From the NCBI GenBank assembly GCA_002401495.1, contig NVTG01000077.1, positions 1 through 6,383 on the forward strand: DNA of 6,383 bases, read 5' to 3'. Both the position numbers and the translations under genes were made by a program. The notes under the pieces are model-generated. The model was not told the DNA's origin. It did not search any database and was given only the letters and a program-made list of their open reading frames with translations. The DNA is from Candidatus Kaiserbacteria bacterium. Its GTDB lineage: Bacteria > Patescibacteria > Paceibacteria > UBA9973 > UBA2100. Positions 1-5,338 of the stretch are shown here, piece by piece (the stretch's first letter is position 1; every line of letters starts with the position of its first letter).

Positions 1-60
1 TACAATGACAATACCCGCGCAGGCCATACGGTTTGGCTTGGTAAGATATTGAACTTTAAT

Positions 61-64
61 GAGG
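61..64 (+). promoter_or_regulatory. Ribosome binding site of the SDR gene
   Basis: GAGG lies five bases before ATG 70. It supports that codon over the in-frame TTG at 49, which has no comparable site upstream. Confidence 0.6.
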
Positions 65-69
65 TCAGC

Positions 70-1098
70 ATGCAACAAACAGTATTAGTAACCGGTGGCA
101 CTGGATTTGTCGCTACTCAAGCGATATTACAATTATTGCAGCAGGGCTATCGGGTAAACACCACAGTGCGCAATTTGGGTAGTCAAAACCAATTGTTTGA
201 GACGCTGCAACATGCAGGTATTCTAGAAATCCAAGATAACTTACGTCTCATAGAAGCTGACTTGCTAGATGACAACAATTGGCTAAGTGCAACGCAAGAT
301 TGTGATTATGTGCTGCATGTTGCATCACCGTTGCCCATGGGCGAGCCAAATACAGAAGATGATGTTATTAAACCTGCGGTTGAGGGCACGCTCAGAGTTT
401 TAACATTCGCCAAACAGGCTGGTATTAAACGTGTGGTGATGACATCCAATTTTGGTGCAGTGGGCTACAGCCACACCGACACTAGACAAGTAATTACAGA
501 GCAAAGCTGGACCAACCCCAAGCAGAAGGGCTTGTCTGCGTATAATAAATCCAAAGTTTTGGCAGAGCGGGCTGCATGGGATTATATTCATAACGAGGGG
601 AAAGGGTTAGAGTTGACCGTAATTAACCCAATGGGAATTTTTGGTCCTTTGATTAATCAACGTCTGTCTGCTGGACATACAATACTTCGCCAACTGATGA
701 GCGGCGAAATGCAGAGGTTGCCAGATATTATCATGGGCATAGTGGATGTGCGTGATGTAGCGGATTTACATATACGAGCCATGTTGTCACCGCAGGCGGC
801 AGGGGAACGTTTTCTGGCACTGGCTGGGGGGAGTATGTCGTTGATGGATATTGCACATTATTTGAAAAAAGCCATGCCGCAACATAGTACTAATATTTCA
901 ACCAAAGCATTGCCTACCTGTTTATTAAAGATCGTGGCACTATTCAATCCTAAAGCACGTGCGATTAAACCTTTGGTAGGGGTTTGTCGACAGGCGTCTA
1001 ATAAAAAGGCCCTTACCATGTTGGGTTGGCAGCCGCGCTCAAACGAACAGGCCGTGTTGGCCGCTGCTCAGTCGTTGGTTCACTACAAGTTACTTTAA
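70..1098 (+). CDS. NAD(P)-dependent extended SDR, dihydroflavonol-4-reductase/aldehyde-reductase type
   Basis: The product is a 342-residue cytoplasmic oxidoreductase of the extended short-chain dehydrogenase family, expected to reduce an aldehyde or ketone with NAD(P)H. The N-terminal Rossmann motif is VTGGTGFVATQ (residues 7-17), followed by the basic segment TTVRN (31-35), which may favour NADPH. Catalytic residues are visible: Ser126 in MTSNFGAVGY and the YxxxK pair Tyr158/Lys162 in YNKSK. Other family landmarks are INPMGIFGP (185-193) and VDVRDVADLH (225-234). The length is normal for the family. I chose ATG 70 because GAGG (61-64) lies five bases upstream and the protein then begins directly with the Rossmann strand; the frame stays open to position 1, and a TTG at 49 would only add seven residues. 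The AraC regulator begins one base after the stop, so the two are probably co-transcribed. The substrate cannot be read from sequence. The family call is confident; an epimerase activity is less likely. Confidence 0.93.
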   Translation: MQQTVLVTGGTGFVATQAILQLLQQGYRVNTTVRNLGSQNQLFETLQHAGILEIQDNLRLIEADLLDDNNWLSATQDCDYVLHVASPLPMGEPNTEDDVIKPAVEGTLRVLTFAKQAGIKRVVMTSNFGAVGYSHTDTRQVITEQSWTNPKQKGLSAYNKSKVLAERAAWDYIHNEGKGLELTVINPMGIFGPLINQRLSAGHTILRQLMSGEMQRLPDIIMGIVDVRDVADLHIRAMLSPQAAGERFLALAGGSMSLMDIAHYLKKAMPQHSTNISTKALPTCLLKIVALFNPKARAIKPLVGVCRQASNKKALTMLGWQPRSNEQAVLAAAQSLVHYKLL

Positions 1099-1099
1099 C

Positions 1100-1918
1100 A
1101 TGATGAAACTGAATGAAATTAAGTCTTGTCATTTGGGGCCAGAAATTTCCCCAGAGCAGTTTGTGCCTGAGCATATGTTTATTTTCTTAGCGCAGGGTGT
1201 ACTCACGGGTTTTGATGGTAAAAATCGCCATCAATTACACGCTGGGCAGTGTTGTGTCGTGCGTAAAAATCATCTGATACGTTACAATAAACAACCTATT
1301 AACGGGCATTTTGAAAAAGTGGTCGTAATTTTTGAGCAGTCTTTTTTGCAAGGCTTTGCAGATAAGTATCCAATTAATTTAGAGCACGTTGTGCCGCAGC
1401 AGGCTTATGTGGAAGTTCAACTTAGTTCGTTGTTGCAGAATTTTATTCATTCTTTAGCCCCTTACTATCAAGGCGCGGGAAATATCAACCAGCGTTTTGC
1501 AGAGTTAAAACGTGAAGAGCTACTACTGATTTTACTGCAACAGCAGCCGGATTTAGGCCGTATTTTGTTTGATTTCAGGCAACCCGGTAAGCTCGATCTG
1601 AAAGCCTTCATGCAGCAGAATTATAAGTTTAACGTTACACTTGAACGTTTTGCCTATCTTAGCGGACGGAGCTTAGCTGCCTTTAAACGCGATTTTAAGG
1701 AAATATTTCAGCTCTCACCAGCGGCTTGGTTAACGTCTAAACGACTAGATGAAGCGCATTTTTTGATTGAGCAAAAACAGCAGAAACCTTCAGATATTTA
1801 TCTGGAGCTCGGTTTTGAAAACCTGTCACATTTTTCCTTTTCATTCAAAAAGCGCTTTGGATATAACCCAAGCCAACTGAAGAATGAAAAGAGTGTTAGA
1901 TTAACTGATAGGGATTAA
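1100..1918 (+). CDS. AraC/XylS-family transcriptional regulator
   Basis: The product is a 272-residue DNA-binding regulator. The N-terminal half (about 15-125) looks like a cupin-type effector-sensing domain: PEHMFIFLAQG (23-33), an LHAGQCCVVRKNHLIRYNK segment (46-64) and FEKVVVIFE (71-79) follow the strand pattern of AraC regulators with this kind of sensor. The C-terminal domain carries two helix-turn-helix units: the first around residues 180-203 (LERFAYLSGRSLAAFKRDF) and the second around 229-254, with the signature ELGFENLSHFSFSFKKRFGY (236-255), very typical of the family. The gene starts one base after the reductase stop codon and has no clear Shine-Dalgarno sequence, so it probably depends on translational coupling. 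Two ATG codons stand in tandem (1100 and 1103), and either could be used. It likely controls the reductase it follows and perhaps itself. The ligand and operator are unknown, and activator versus repressor cannot be decided. Confidence 0.93.
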   Translation: MMKLNEIKSCHLGPEISPEQFVPEHMFIFLAQGVLTGFDGKNRHQLHAGQCCVVRKNHLIRYNKQPINGHFEKVVVIFEQSFLQGFADKYPINLEHVVPQQAYVEVQLSSLLQNFIHSLAPYYQGAGNINQRFAELKREELLLILLQQQPDLGRILFDFRQPGKLDLKAFMQQNYKFNVTLERFAYLSGRSLAAFKRDFKEIFQLSPAAWLTSKRLDEAHFLIEQKQQKPSDIYLELGFENLSHFSFSFKKRFGYNPSQLKNEKSVRLTDRD

Positions 1919-2032
1919 TGCAAACTCGCAATTCTAGGATTTTAAAGTAAGTTAACTTATATATTAACGATAAAGCCTCTGTTTCTTTGAACACATAATG
2001 CATGGCTAAAGCAGAGAATGGAAACACTTTAT

Positions 2033-2066
2033 AAGTATTCTAATATCATCACACAACTGAATACTT
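2033..2066. repeat. 8-bp inverted repeat with 18-base spacer
   Basis: AAGTATTC (2033-2040) and GAATACTT (2059-2066) are perfect reverse complements. The spacer is long for a dimeric operator and the arms are AT-rich, so this may be an RNA stem upstream of the strong terminator or a chance pairing. Confidence 0.35.
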
Positions 2067-2182
2067 CAGAGGTTTTATTCCGAAATTCACCTAATACAGC
2101 CGATGACCTAAAACGTTTTTGTCTAGTAATGAGTTATAAATAATCGAGAAGTCTGAAATTAGTTTTAACTTAATTCAAATAC

Positions 2183-2216
2183 AAAAAAGCCGTTGCTGCA
2201 ATGCAACGGCTTTTTT
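2183..2216. terminator. Strong bidirectional rho-independent terminator
   Basis: An 8-bp GC-rich stem, GCCGTTGC (2189-2196) with GCAACGGC (2203-2210), encloses the six-base loop TGCAAT. It is extended by six A-T pairs, because AAAAAA (2183-2188) precedes it and TTTTTT (2211-2216) follows it. The symmetry lets it work in either direction. It lies about 265 bases past the araC-type stop codon, far for an ordinary terminator, so either that transcript has a long 3' untranslated region or an untranslated RNA ends here. Confidence 0.92.
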
Positions 2217-2300
2217 GTTGGCGAATATATGGAGCTGTTATCTTTCTGTTATCAAGTTCATACAAACACAATTTAGGTTAAATATTCACTACATATAGAT

Positions 2301-2323
2301 GGCGGAGCGATGGCTCGCCTTTT
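2301..2323 (+). terminator. Possible second terminator hairpin
   Basis: GGCGGAGC (2301-2308) pairs with GCTCGCC (2313-2319) around the loop GATG, leaving one bulged G, and TTTT follows. The U-tract is short and the bulge weakens the stem. No gene lies directly upstream, so it may be a back-up terminator or simply a structured remnant of an intergenic repeat. Confidence 0.4.
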
Positions 2324-2332
2324 CGAAGAAAG

Positions 2333-2349
2333 TATCTGCCATACAGATA
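2333..2349. repeat. Short perfect hairpin
   Basis: TATCTG (2333-2338) and CAGATA (2344-2349) are reverse complements separated by CCATA. It sits ten bases after the terminator-like hairpin. No function can be assigned; it may belong to the same structured element. Confidence 0.4.
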
Positions 2350-2744
2350 AGAGAAACCCTGCGTGATACACGATTAATTGCGTTCTTACTTCACTTTTAA
2401 TATTCGTAACTTCAGACTTTTTGATGATTATTTTGACACTCCAAGCCACTTCGACGCTGTTCTTTTGTTAGGCCCTTGAGTAAATATGCTACCAGCTTTT
2501 AAATCTTCAACTGAGCTTATTAATATCCTAAATATCGAAATAGTTTGTTAGCAGTAATATCTTCAATAACAACAATAATTCAGAGGCAAAATATTTGGGG
2601 TTTGAAAATGATACATGGATATTATTCAGTTTTTTTTACTAATGGCTTCGATGCACAAAGCTATATAAAAATGCGATTTAAAAACCAATTACATCACCTT
2701 TAACTTTGTTTAAAAAACACTCGCAAAAAATGAAAAAAAGTATC

Positions 2745-2750
2745 TATACT
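2745..2750 (+). promoter_or_regulatory. Candidate -10 box of the sulfatase gene
   Basis: TATACT matches five of six bases of the sigma-70 -10 consensus and lies 39 bases before the ATG at 2790, a sensible leader length. No convincing -35 box sits 16-18 bases upstream (the sequence there is CGCAAA-like), so the promoter may need an activator, or the true promoter may be elsewhere in the A/T-rich stretch. Confidence 0.25.
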
Positions 2751-2777
2751 AGAAACTGTATCGAGCTCAGATATTTC

Positions 2778-2783
2778 AAGGAG
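2778..2783 (+). promoter_or_regulatory. Ribosome binding site of the sulfatase gene
   Basis: AAGGAG lies six bases before ATG 2790. It decides the start: the frame is open further upstream to a TTG at 2706, but that would put 28 charged residues ahead of an otherwise perfect signal peptide. Confidence 0.85.
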
Positions 2784-2789
2784 AAAGGA

Positions 2790-4241
2790 ATGAATCGTTT
2801 AAGTCGAGTGGGAGCTATTATTTCAGTATTACTGCTTTCGGGACTACCACAAGCATATGCTAGCGAAATAGATAGAACAGTGATACCTATAAGTAATGGG
2901 AAGTTTGAAGGAAAAATAGGCAAAACATTTGAAACTTCAAAACAGGATTATCCGCAGCCAATTCAGGCACCAAAAGGCGCACCTAATGTCGTAGTGATTT
3001 TACTTGACGACTTTGGCTTCGGCCACCCCAGCACCTTTGGGGGGCCAATACCGACCCCTTCAATCGATGAATTAGCTAATCAAGGTTTAAAGTTCAATCG
3101 TTTTCACACTACCGCGATTTGCTCACCAACTCGTGCCGCTTTACTGACAGGTAGAAACCATCATCAGGTTGCTTCAGGCACGATTACCGAGCTTTCAACA
3201 GGTTACCCGGGTTATCACAGTGTTTGGCCCGATGAAACAGCGACCGTTGCTGAGATATTAAAAAGTAATGGCTACAACACGGCTGCATGGGGTAAATGGC
3301 ACAATACTCCTGATTGGGAAACAAGCCCTATAGGACCATTTGATCATTGGCCTACAGGACTTGGGTTTGAGTATTTTTATGGTTTTCAAGGCGGCGAAAC
3401 AAGTCAATGGGAGCCTCAATTATTTAGAAATACCACCCCTGTTGAGCCACCTAAAAAACCGGAAGAAGGGTATCACTTAACGGAAGATCTTGTTGATGAT
3501 GCTATAAACTGGATAGGCCAACAAGAGTCTATTGATAGTGATAAACCATTCTTTATGTACTTTGCAACGGGTGCAACACACGCTCCTTTGCATGCGCCGC
3601 AGGAGTGGAATGATAAATTTAAAGGTAAGTTTGATCAGGGCTGGGATAAAGTCCGTGAAGAGACACTTGCACGACAAAAATCGCTTGGTGTAGTACCACA
3701 GAATACCAAGCTGACAAAACGACCTAAAGAAATAAAGTCGTGGGATTCTCTGTCTGCCAACGAGAAGAAGCTATTCAGTCGACACCAAGAAGTATTTGCG
3801 GGTTTTGCTGCACATACCGATTATCACGTAGGCCGGTTGCTTGATGCTATCTCACAATTACCCGATGCAGATAATACCATGATTATATTTATTGCTGGTG
3901 ATAATGGCCCAAGTGCTGAAGGTAGTGCTACTGGTACGCTTAACAATATGATGACTCAGAATGGTATTGCTGACACTGTTGAAGGGCAGCTTGAAAAAAT
4001 CGATGAACTCGGTGGGCCTCTTCACGAAAATCACTTTCCGGTTGGTTGGGCGTGGGCTGGCTCTTCACCATTCCAATGGATGAAACGAGTACCTTCACAC
4101 TTCGGTGGTACGCGAAATGGGCTTGTTATTTCATGGCCTAACTATATTAAAGAGCATGGTGGCTTACGAACGCAATTTCATCATGTGATTGATATCGTGC
4201 CAACGATTTTAGATGCTGCACATATACCTGAACCAAAATAG
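2790..4241 (+). CDS. Arylsulfatase N-terminal catalytic part (frameshifted)
   Basis: This is the 483-residue upstream fragment. A Sec signal peptide (about 1-24) has a hydrophobic core AIISVLLLSGLP and a probable cleavage site AYA|SE. The catalytic residues can be read against the Pseudomonas AtsA pattern: metal ligands Asp73 and Asp74 (LLDDFG), formylglycine precursor Cys111 in CSPTRAALLTGR (111-122) with Arg115, Lys169 and His171 (GKWH), His264 (THAPLHAP), Asp371 and Asn372 (AGDNG), and Lys432 (WMKRVPSHFGGTR). The cysteine-type motif means maturation by an FGE- or anSME-type enzyme encoded elsewhere. The fragment ends at TAG right after DIVPTILDAAHIPEPK, where intact relatives continue into the C-terminal subdomain. 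That subdomain packs on the catalytic core, so this fragment alone is probably unstable or inactive unless the second half is supplied. The natural substrate is unknown; sulfated algal polysaccharide or a small aryl sulfate would fit a marine host. Confidence 0.9.
   Translation: MNRLSRVGAIISVLLLSGLPQAYASEIDRTVIPISNGKFEGKIGKTFETSKQDYPQPIQAPKGAPNVVVILLDDFGFGHPSTFGGPIPTPSIDELANQGLKFNRFHTTAICSPTRAALLTGRNHHQVASGTITELSTGYPGYHSVWPDETATVAEILKSNGYNTAAWGKWHNTPDWETSPIGPFDHWPTGLGFEYFYGFQGGETSQWEPQLFRNTTPVEPPKKPEEGYHLTEDLVDDAINWIGQQESIDSDKPFFMYFATGATHAPLHAPQEWNDKFKGKFDQGWDKVREETLARQKSLGVVPQNTKLTKRPKEIKSWDSLSANEKKLFSRHQEVFAGFAAHTDYHVGRLLDAISQLPDADNTMIIFIAGDNGPSAEGSATGTLNNMMTQNGIADTVEGQLEKIDELGGPLHENHFPVGWAWAGSSPFQWMKRVPSHFGGTRNGLVISWPNYIKEHGGLRTQFHHVIDIVPTILDAAHIPEPK
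4235..4241 (+). other. Frameshift site in the sulfatase
   Basis: The run AAAA (4235-4238) is followed by TAG (4239-4241). In the upstream frame the codons read CCA AAA TAG. A lysine tRNA on AAA could slip back one base onto another AAA, then read ATA GTG AAT, giving PKIVNG as in intact relatives. The final G of the stop is the first base of a GTG codon in the downstream frame. A lost A from a five-A run is the simplest explanation. Confidence 0.8.
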
Positions 4242-5131
4242 TGAATGGAGTAGAGCAGACTCCAATAGCCGGTGTAAGTATGTTGTATTCACTAAATGAT
4301 AAAAATGCTGAAGGTAAGCGTAAGACTCAGTACTTTGAGACTGGTGGTCACCGTGCAATTTATAATGACGGTTGGGTTGCTGCCTCTTTCCACGGTGTGC
4401 CATGGGAGTTAAGTGGCTCAGCTGGCTTTGGTAACGATAAGTGGGAGCTTTATAATATTGAAGAAGACTTTTCTGAGGCGGTAGATTTATCGAATAAATA
4501 CCCAGATAAACTTAATAAGTTAATCTCTATTTTCGATCAAGAAGCAGAAAAATATAACGTCTATCCACTTGATGATCGTTTTGTTGAGCGTGCATCGAAC
4601 CCTGAACGTCCAAGTGTGACCAAAGGGAAATCAAAATTCACTTATCTACCAGGTACTAGTCGCGTGCCAGAGGGTAGTGCACCTCCTGTATATGGTCGCT
4701 CTCACACAATTACTGCAACGTTTAATATGCCTAAAGATGGTGCAGAGGGTGTATTAGTAGCTGTAGGCGGTGGTAGTGCTGGTTATAGTCTATACATTGA
4801 GGATAATAAACCTGTCTATGTAATGAATTTCTTCAACGAGGATCACTATTACTTAAAATCTAAGGAGCCATTACCAGCGGGTGAGGTCACTTTGACACTT
4901 GATTATATTCAACAAGGTGAAGCTCCGAATGGTGGACAAGCGACTCTTTTAGTTAACGGTAAGAAGATTGCTACCGGTAAGATAGATAAAGTACCACCTG
5001 TTCGTTACTCAGCGACAGAAACGCTTGATATCGGAAAAGATCTCGGTTCCACTGTTTCACGAAGCTACTATGATAAAGCTCCTTTTGCTTTTACTGGTCA
5101 GCTTCACAAAGTGGAGTATATACTGAAGTAG
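4241..5131 (+). CDS. Arylsulfatase C-terminal part (frameshifted)
   Basis: This is the 296-codon downstream fragment, opening at GTG 4241, which shares one base with the upstream TAG. Residues 1-125 form the C-terminal sulfatase subdomain: KTQYFETGGHRAIYNDGWVA (28-47), KWELYNIEEDFSEAVDLS (67-84) and NVYPLDDRF (106-114) are typical of the family. Residues about 150-296 form a tail rich in beta strands (ITATFNMP, VLVAVGGGSAGYSLYIE, QATLLVNGKKIATGKI, FTGQLHKVEYIL) that resembles the concanavalin/LamG-like end of large arylsulfatases. It has no signal peptide, no catalytic residues and no Shine-Dalgarno sequence of its own. It can therefore be made only by termination-reinitiation or by frameshifting, and if made separately it would stay in the cytoplasm. 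I regard it as the second half of one broken gene, not an independent gene. Confidence 0.8.
   Translation: MNGVEQTPIAGVSMLYSLNDKNAEGKRKTQYFETGGHRAIYNDGWVAASFHGVPWELSGSAGFGNDKWELYNIEEDFSEAVDLSNKYPDKLNKLISIFDQEAEKYNVYPLDDRFVERASNPERPSVTKGKSKFTYLPGTSRVPEGSAPPVYGRSHTITATFNMPKDGAEGVLVAVGGGSAGYSLYIEDNKPVYVMNFFNEDHYYLKSKEPLPAGEVTLTLDYIQQGEAPNGGQATLLVNGKKIATGKIDKVPPVRYSATETLDIGKDLGSTVSRSYYDKAPFAFTGQLHKVEYILK
4246..4264 (+). other. Small hairpin just after the frameshift
   Basis: TGGAGT (4246-4251) pairs perfectly with ACTCCA (4259-4264) around a seven-base loop. The stem begins seven bases after the slippery A run, the distance at which stimulatory structures sit in known -1 frameshift signals. Six base pairs is weak for that role, and the encoded residues GVEQTP are family-conserved, so it may be coincidental. 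Confidence 0.35.
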
Positions 5132-5144
5132 TTGTTCAACTTGC

Positions 5145-5170
5145 AAGCCCACATTAGTGGGCTTTGCTTT
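5145..5170 (+). terminator. Rho-independent terminator after the sulfatase
   Basis: AAGCCCAC (5145-5152) pairs perfectly with GTGGGCTT (5157-5164) around the loop ATTA, followed by the interrupted T-rich tract TGCTTT. It begins 13 bases after the sulfatase stop and separates it transcriptionally from the LRR gene. Confidence 0.85.
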
Positions 5171-5221
5171 CCATCAGAATACTAACTTTCAAGCTCCCTA
5201 CTTTTTAATAAGCAATCAACC

Positions 5222-5243
5222 TTTGTACCTTTGTGGGTACAAA
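5222..5243. promoter_or_regulatory. Perfect 8-bp inverted repeat upstream of the LRR gene, possible operator
   Basis: TTTGTACC (5222-5229) and GGTACAAA (5236-5243) are perfect reverse complements separated by six bases, 22 bases overall, a spacing typical of sites for dimeric regulators. A TATTAT at 5258-5263 could be the -10 box of the LRR gene, which would place this repeat over the -35 region, as expected for an operator or activator site. No T-tract follows, which argues against a terminator. Confidence 0.45.
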
Positions 5244-5257
5244 TATCAAATAACCTG

Positions 5258-5263
5258 TATTAT
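5258..5263 (+). promoter_or_regulatory. Candidate -10 box of the LRR gene
   Basis: TATTAT matches five of six consensus bases and lies 75 bases before the ATG. The -35 region is poor (GGGTAC at the ideal distance), so this is tentative and might depend on a regulator bound at the adjacent inverted repeat. Confidence 0.3.
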
Positions 5264-5327
5264 GTATTCTTTGATTTTAGATGGTGAGAGCTCTTACTTA
5301 ACCATCTGATTTTGGTGTTGAAAATTG

Positions 5328-5333
5328 AAGGTG
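5328..5333 (+). promoter_or_regulatory. Ribosome binding site of the LRR gene
   Basis: AAGGTG sits five bases before ATG 5339. It favours that start over the in-frame TTG at 5312, and the protein then opens with a proper signal peptide. Confidence 0.65.
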
Positions 5334-5338
5334 AAATA

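Larger units (their letters stand above)
1919..2789. other. Long intergenic region without a convincing gene
   Basis: I read this AT-rich stretch in both directions and found no open frame with a start codon, a ribosome binding site and a recognisable product. It contains a strong bidirectional terminator (2183-2216), a weaker terminator-like hairpin (2301-2323), a short hairpin (2333-2349), an inverted repeat (2033-2066), a distant imperfect inverted repeat (2149-2161 with 2407-2419), and a minus-strand open stretch (2428-2547) that could be decayed coding sequence. The last 50 or so bases should hold the sulfatase promoter and leader. Its length is unusual for a region between two same-strand bacterial genes and suggests past insertion, gene decay or an untranslated RNA. 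Confidence 0.6.
2790..5131 (+). pseudogene. Type I arylsulfatase, disrupted by one frameshift
   Basis: Taken together, 2790-5131 encodes one large alkaline-phosphatase-superfamily sulfatase, which would hydrolyse sulfate esters in the periplasm or outside the cell after a formylglycine-generating enzyme converts the active-site cysteine. Reading through the break gives about 780 residues, matching the large-arylsulfatase branch (from memory, similar to the roughly 780-residue AtsA/AtsD-like enzymes of actinobacteria and proteobacteria). The frame is lost at 4235-4241: after ...IPEPK comes TAG, while the expected continuation NGVEQTPIAGVSM lies in the -1 frame. Adding one A to the four-A run gives PKIVNGVEQ with nothing else missing. 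No other stop or frameshift is seen, and all active-site residues are intact, so the lesion is recent, is a sequencing indel, or is bypassed. A terminator follows 13 bases after the end. No maturation enzyme is in the window. Confidence 0.75.

Noticed and set aside
1..52. Tail of an upstream gene ending at the TGA 50-52
   Set aside because: A short frame from position 2 ends at 50-52 (tail QAIRFGLVRY), but 16 codons with no recognisable motif cannot support a gene, and the SDR frame is also open here.
400..591. 63-codon minus-strand frame inside the SDR gene
   Set aside because: It lies entirely within a well-supported coding gene and shows no domain, signal or ribosome binding site.
2001..2034. 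Ten-codon frame starting MAKAENG
   Set aside because: It has no ribosome binding site, no conservation that can be judged, and is too short to separate from chance.
2467..2473. Integron attC end (GTTAGGC fits GTTRRRY; GCCTAAC on the other strand fits RYYYAAC)
   Set aside because: No matching partner core site lies at an attC-like distance on either strand, and no imperfect hairpin joins them, so the heptamer alone is chance.
2706..2789. N-terminal extension of the sulfatase from TTG 2706
   Set aside because: It would bury the signal peptide behind 28 charged residues, while ATG 2790 has an excellent AAGGAG at the right distance.
3477..3677. 66-codon minus-strand frame inside the sulfatase
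   Set aside because: It is antisense to conserved catalytic-domain sequence, including the THAPLHAP region, and has no independent support.
4209..4403. 64-codon minus-strand frame across the frameshift site
   Set aside because: It is antisense to conserved sulfatase sequence on both sides of the break and has no recognisable product.
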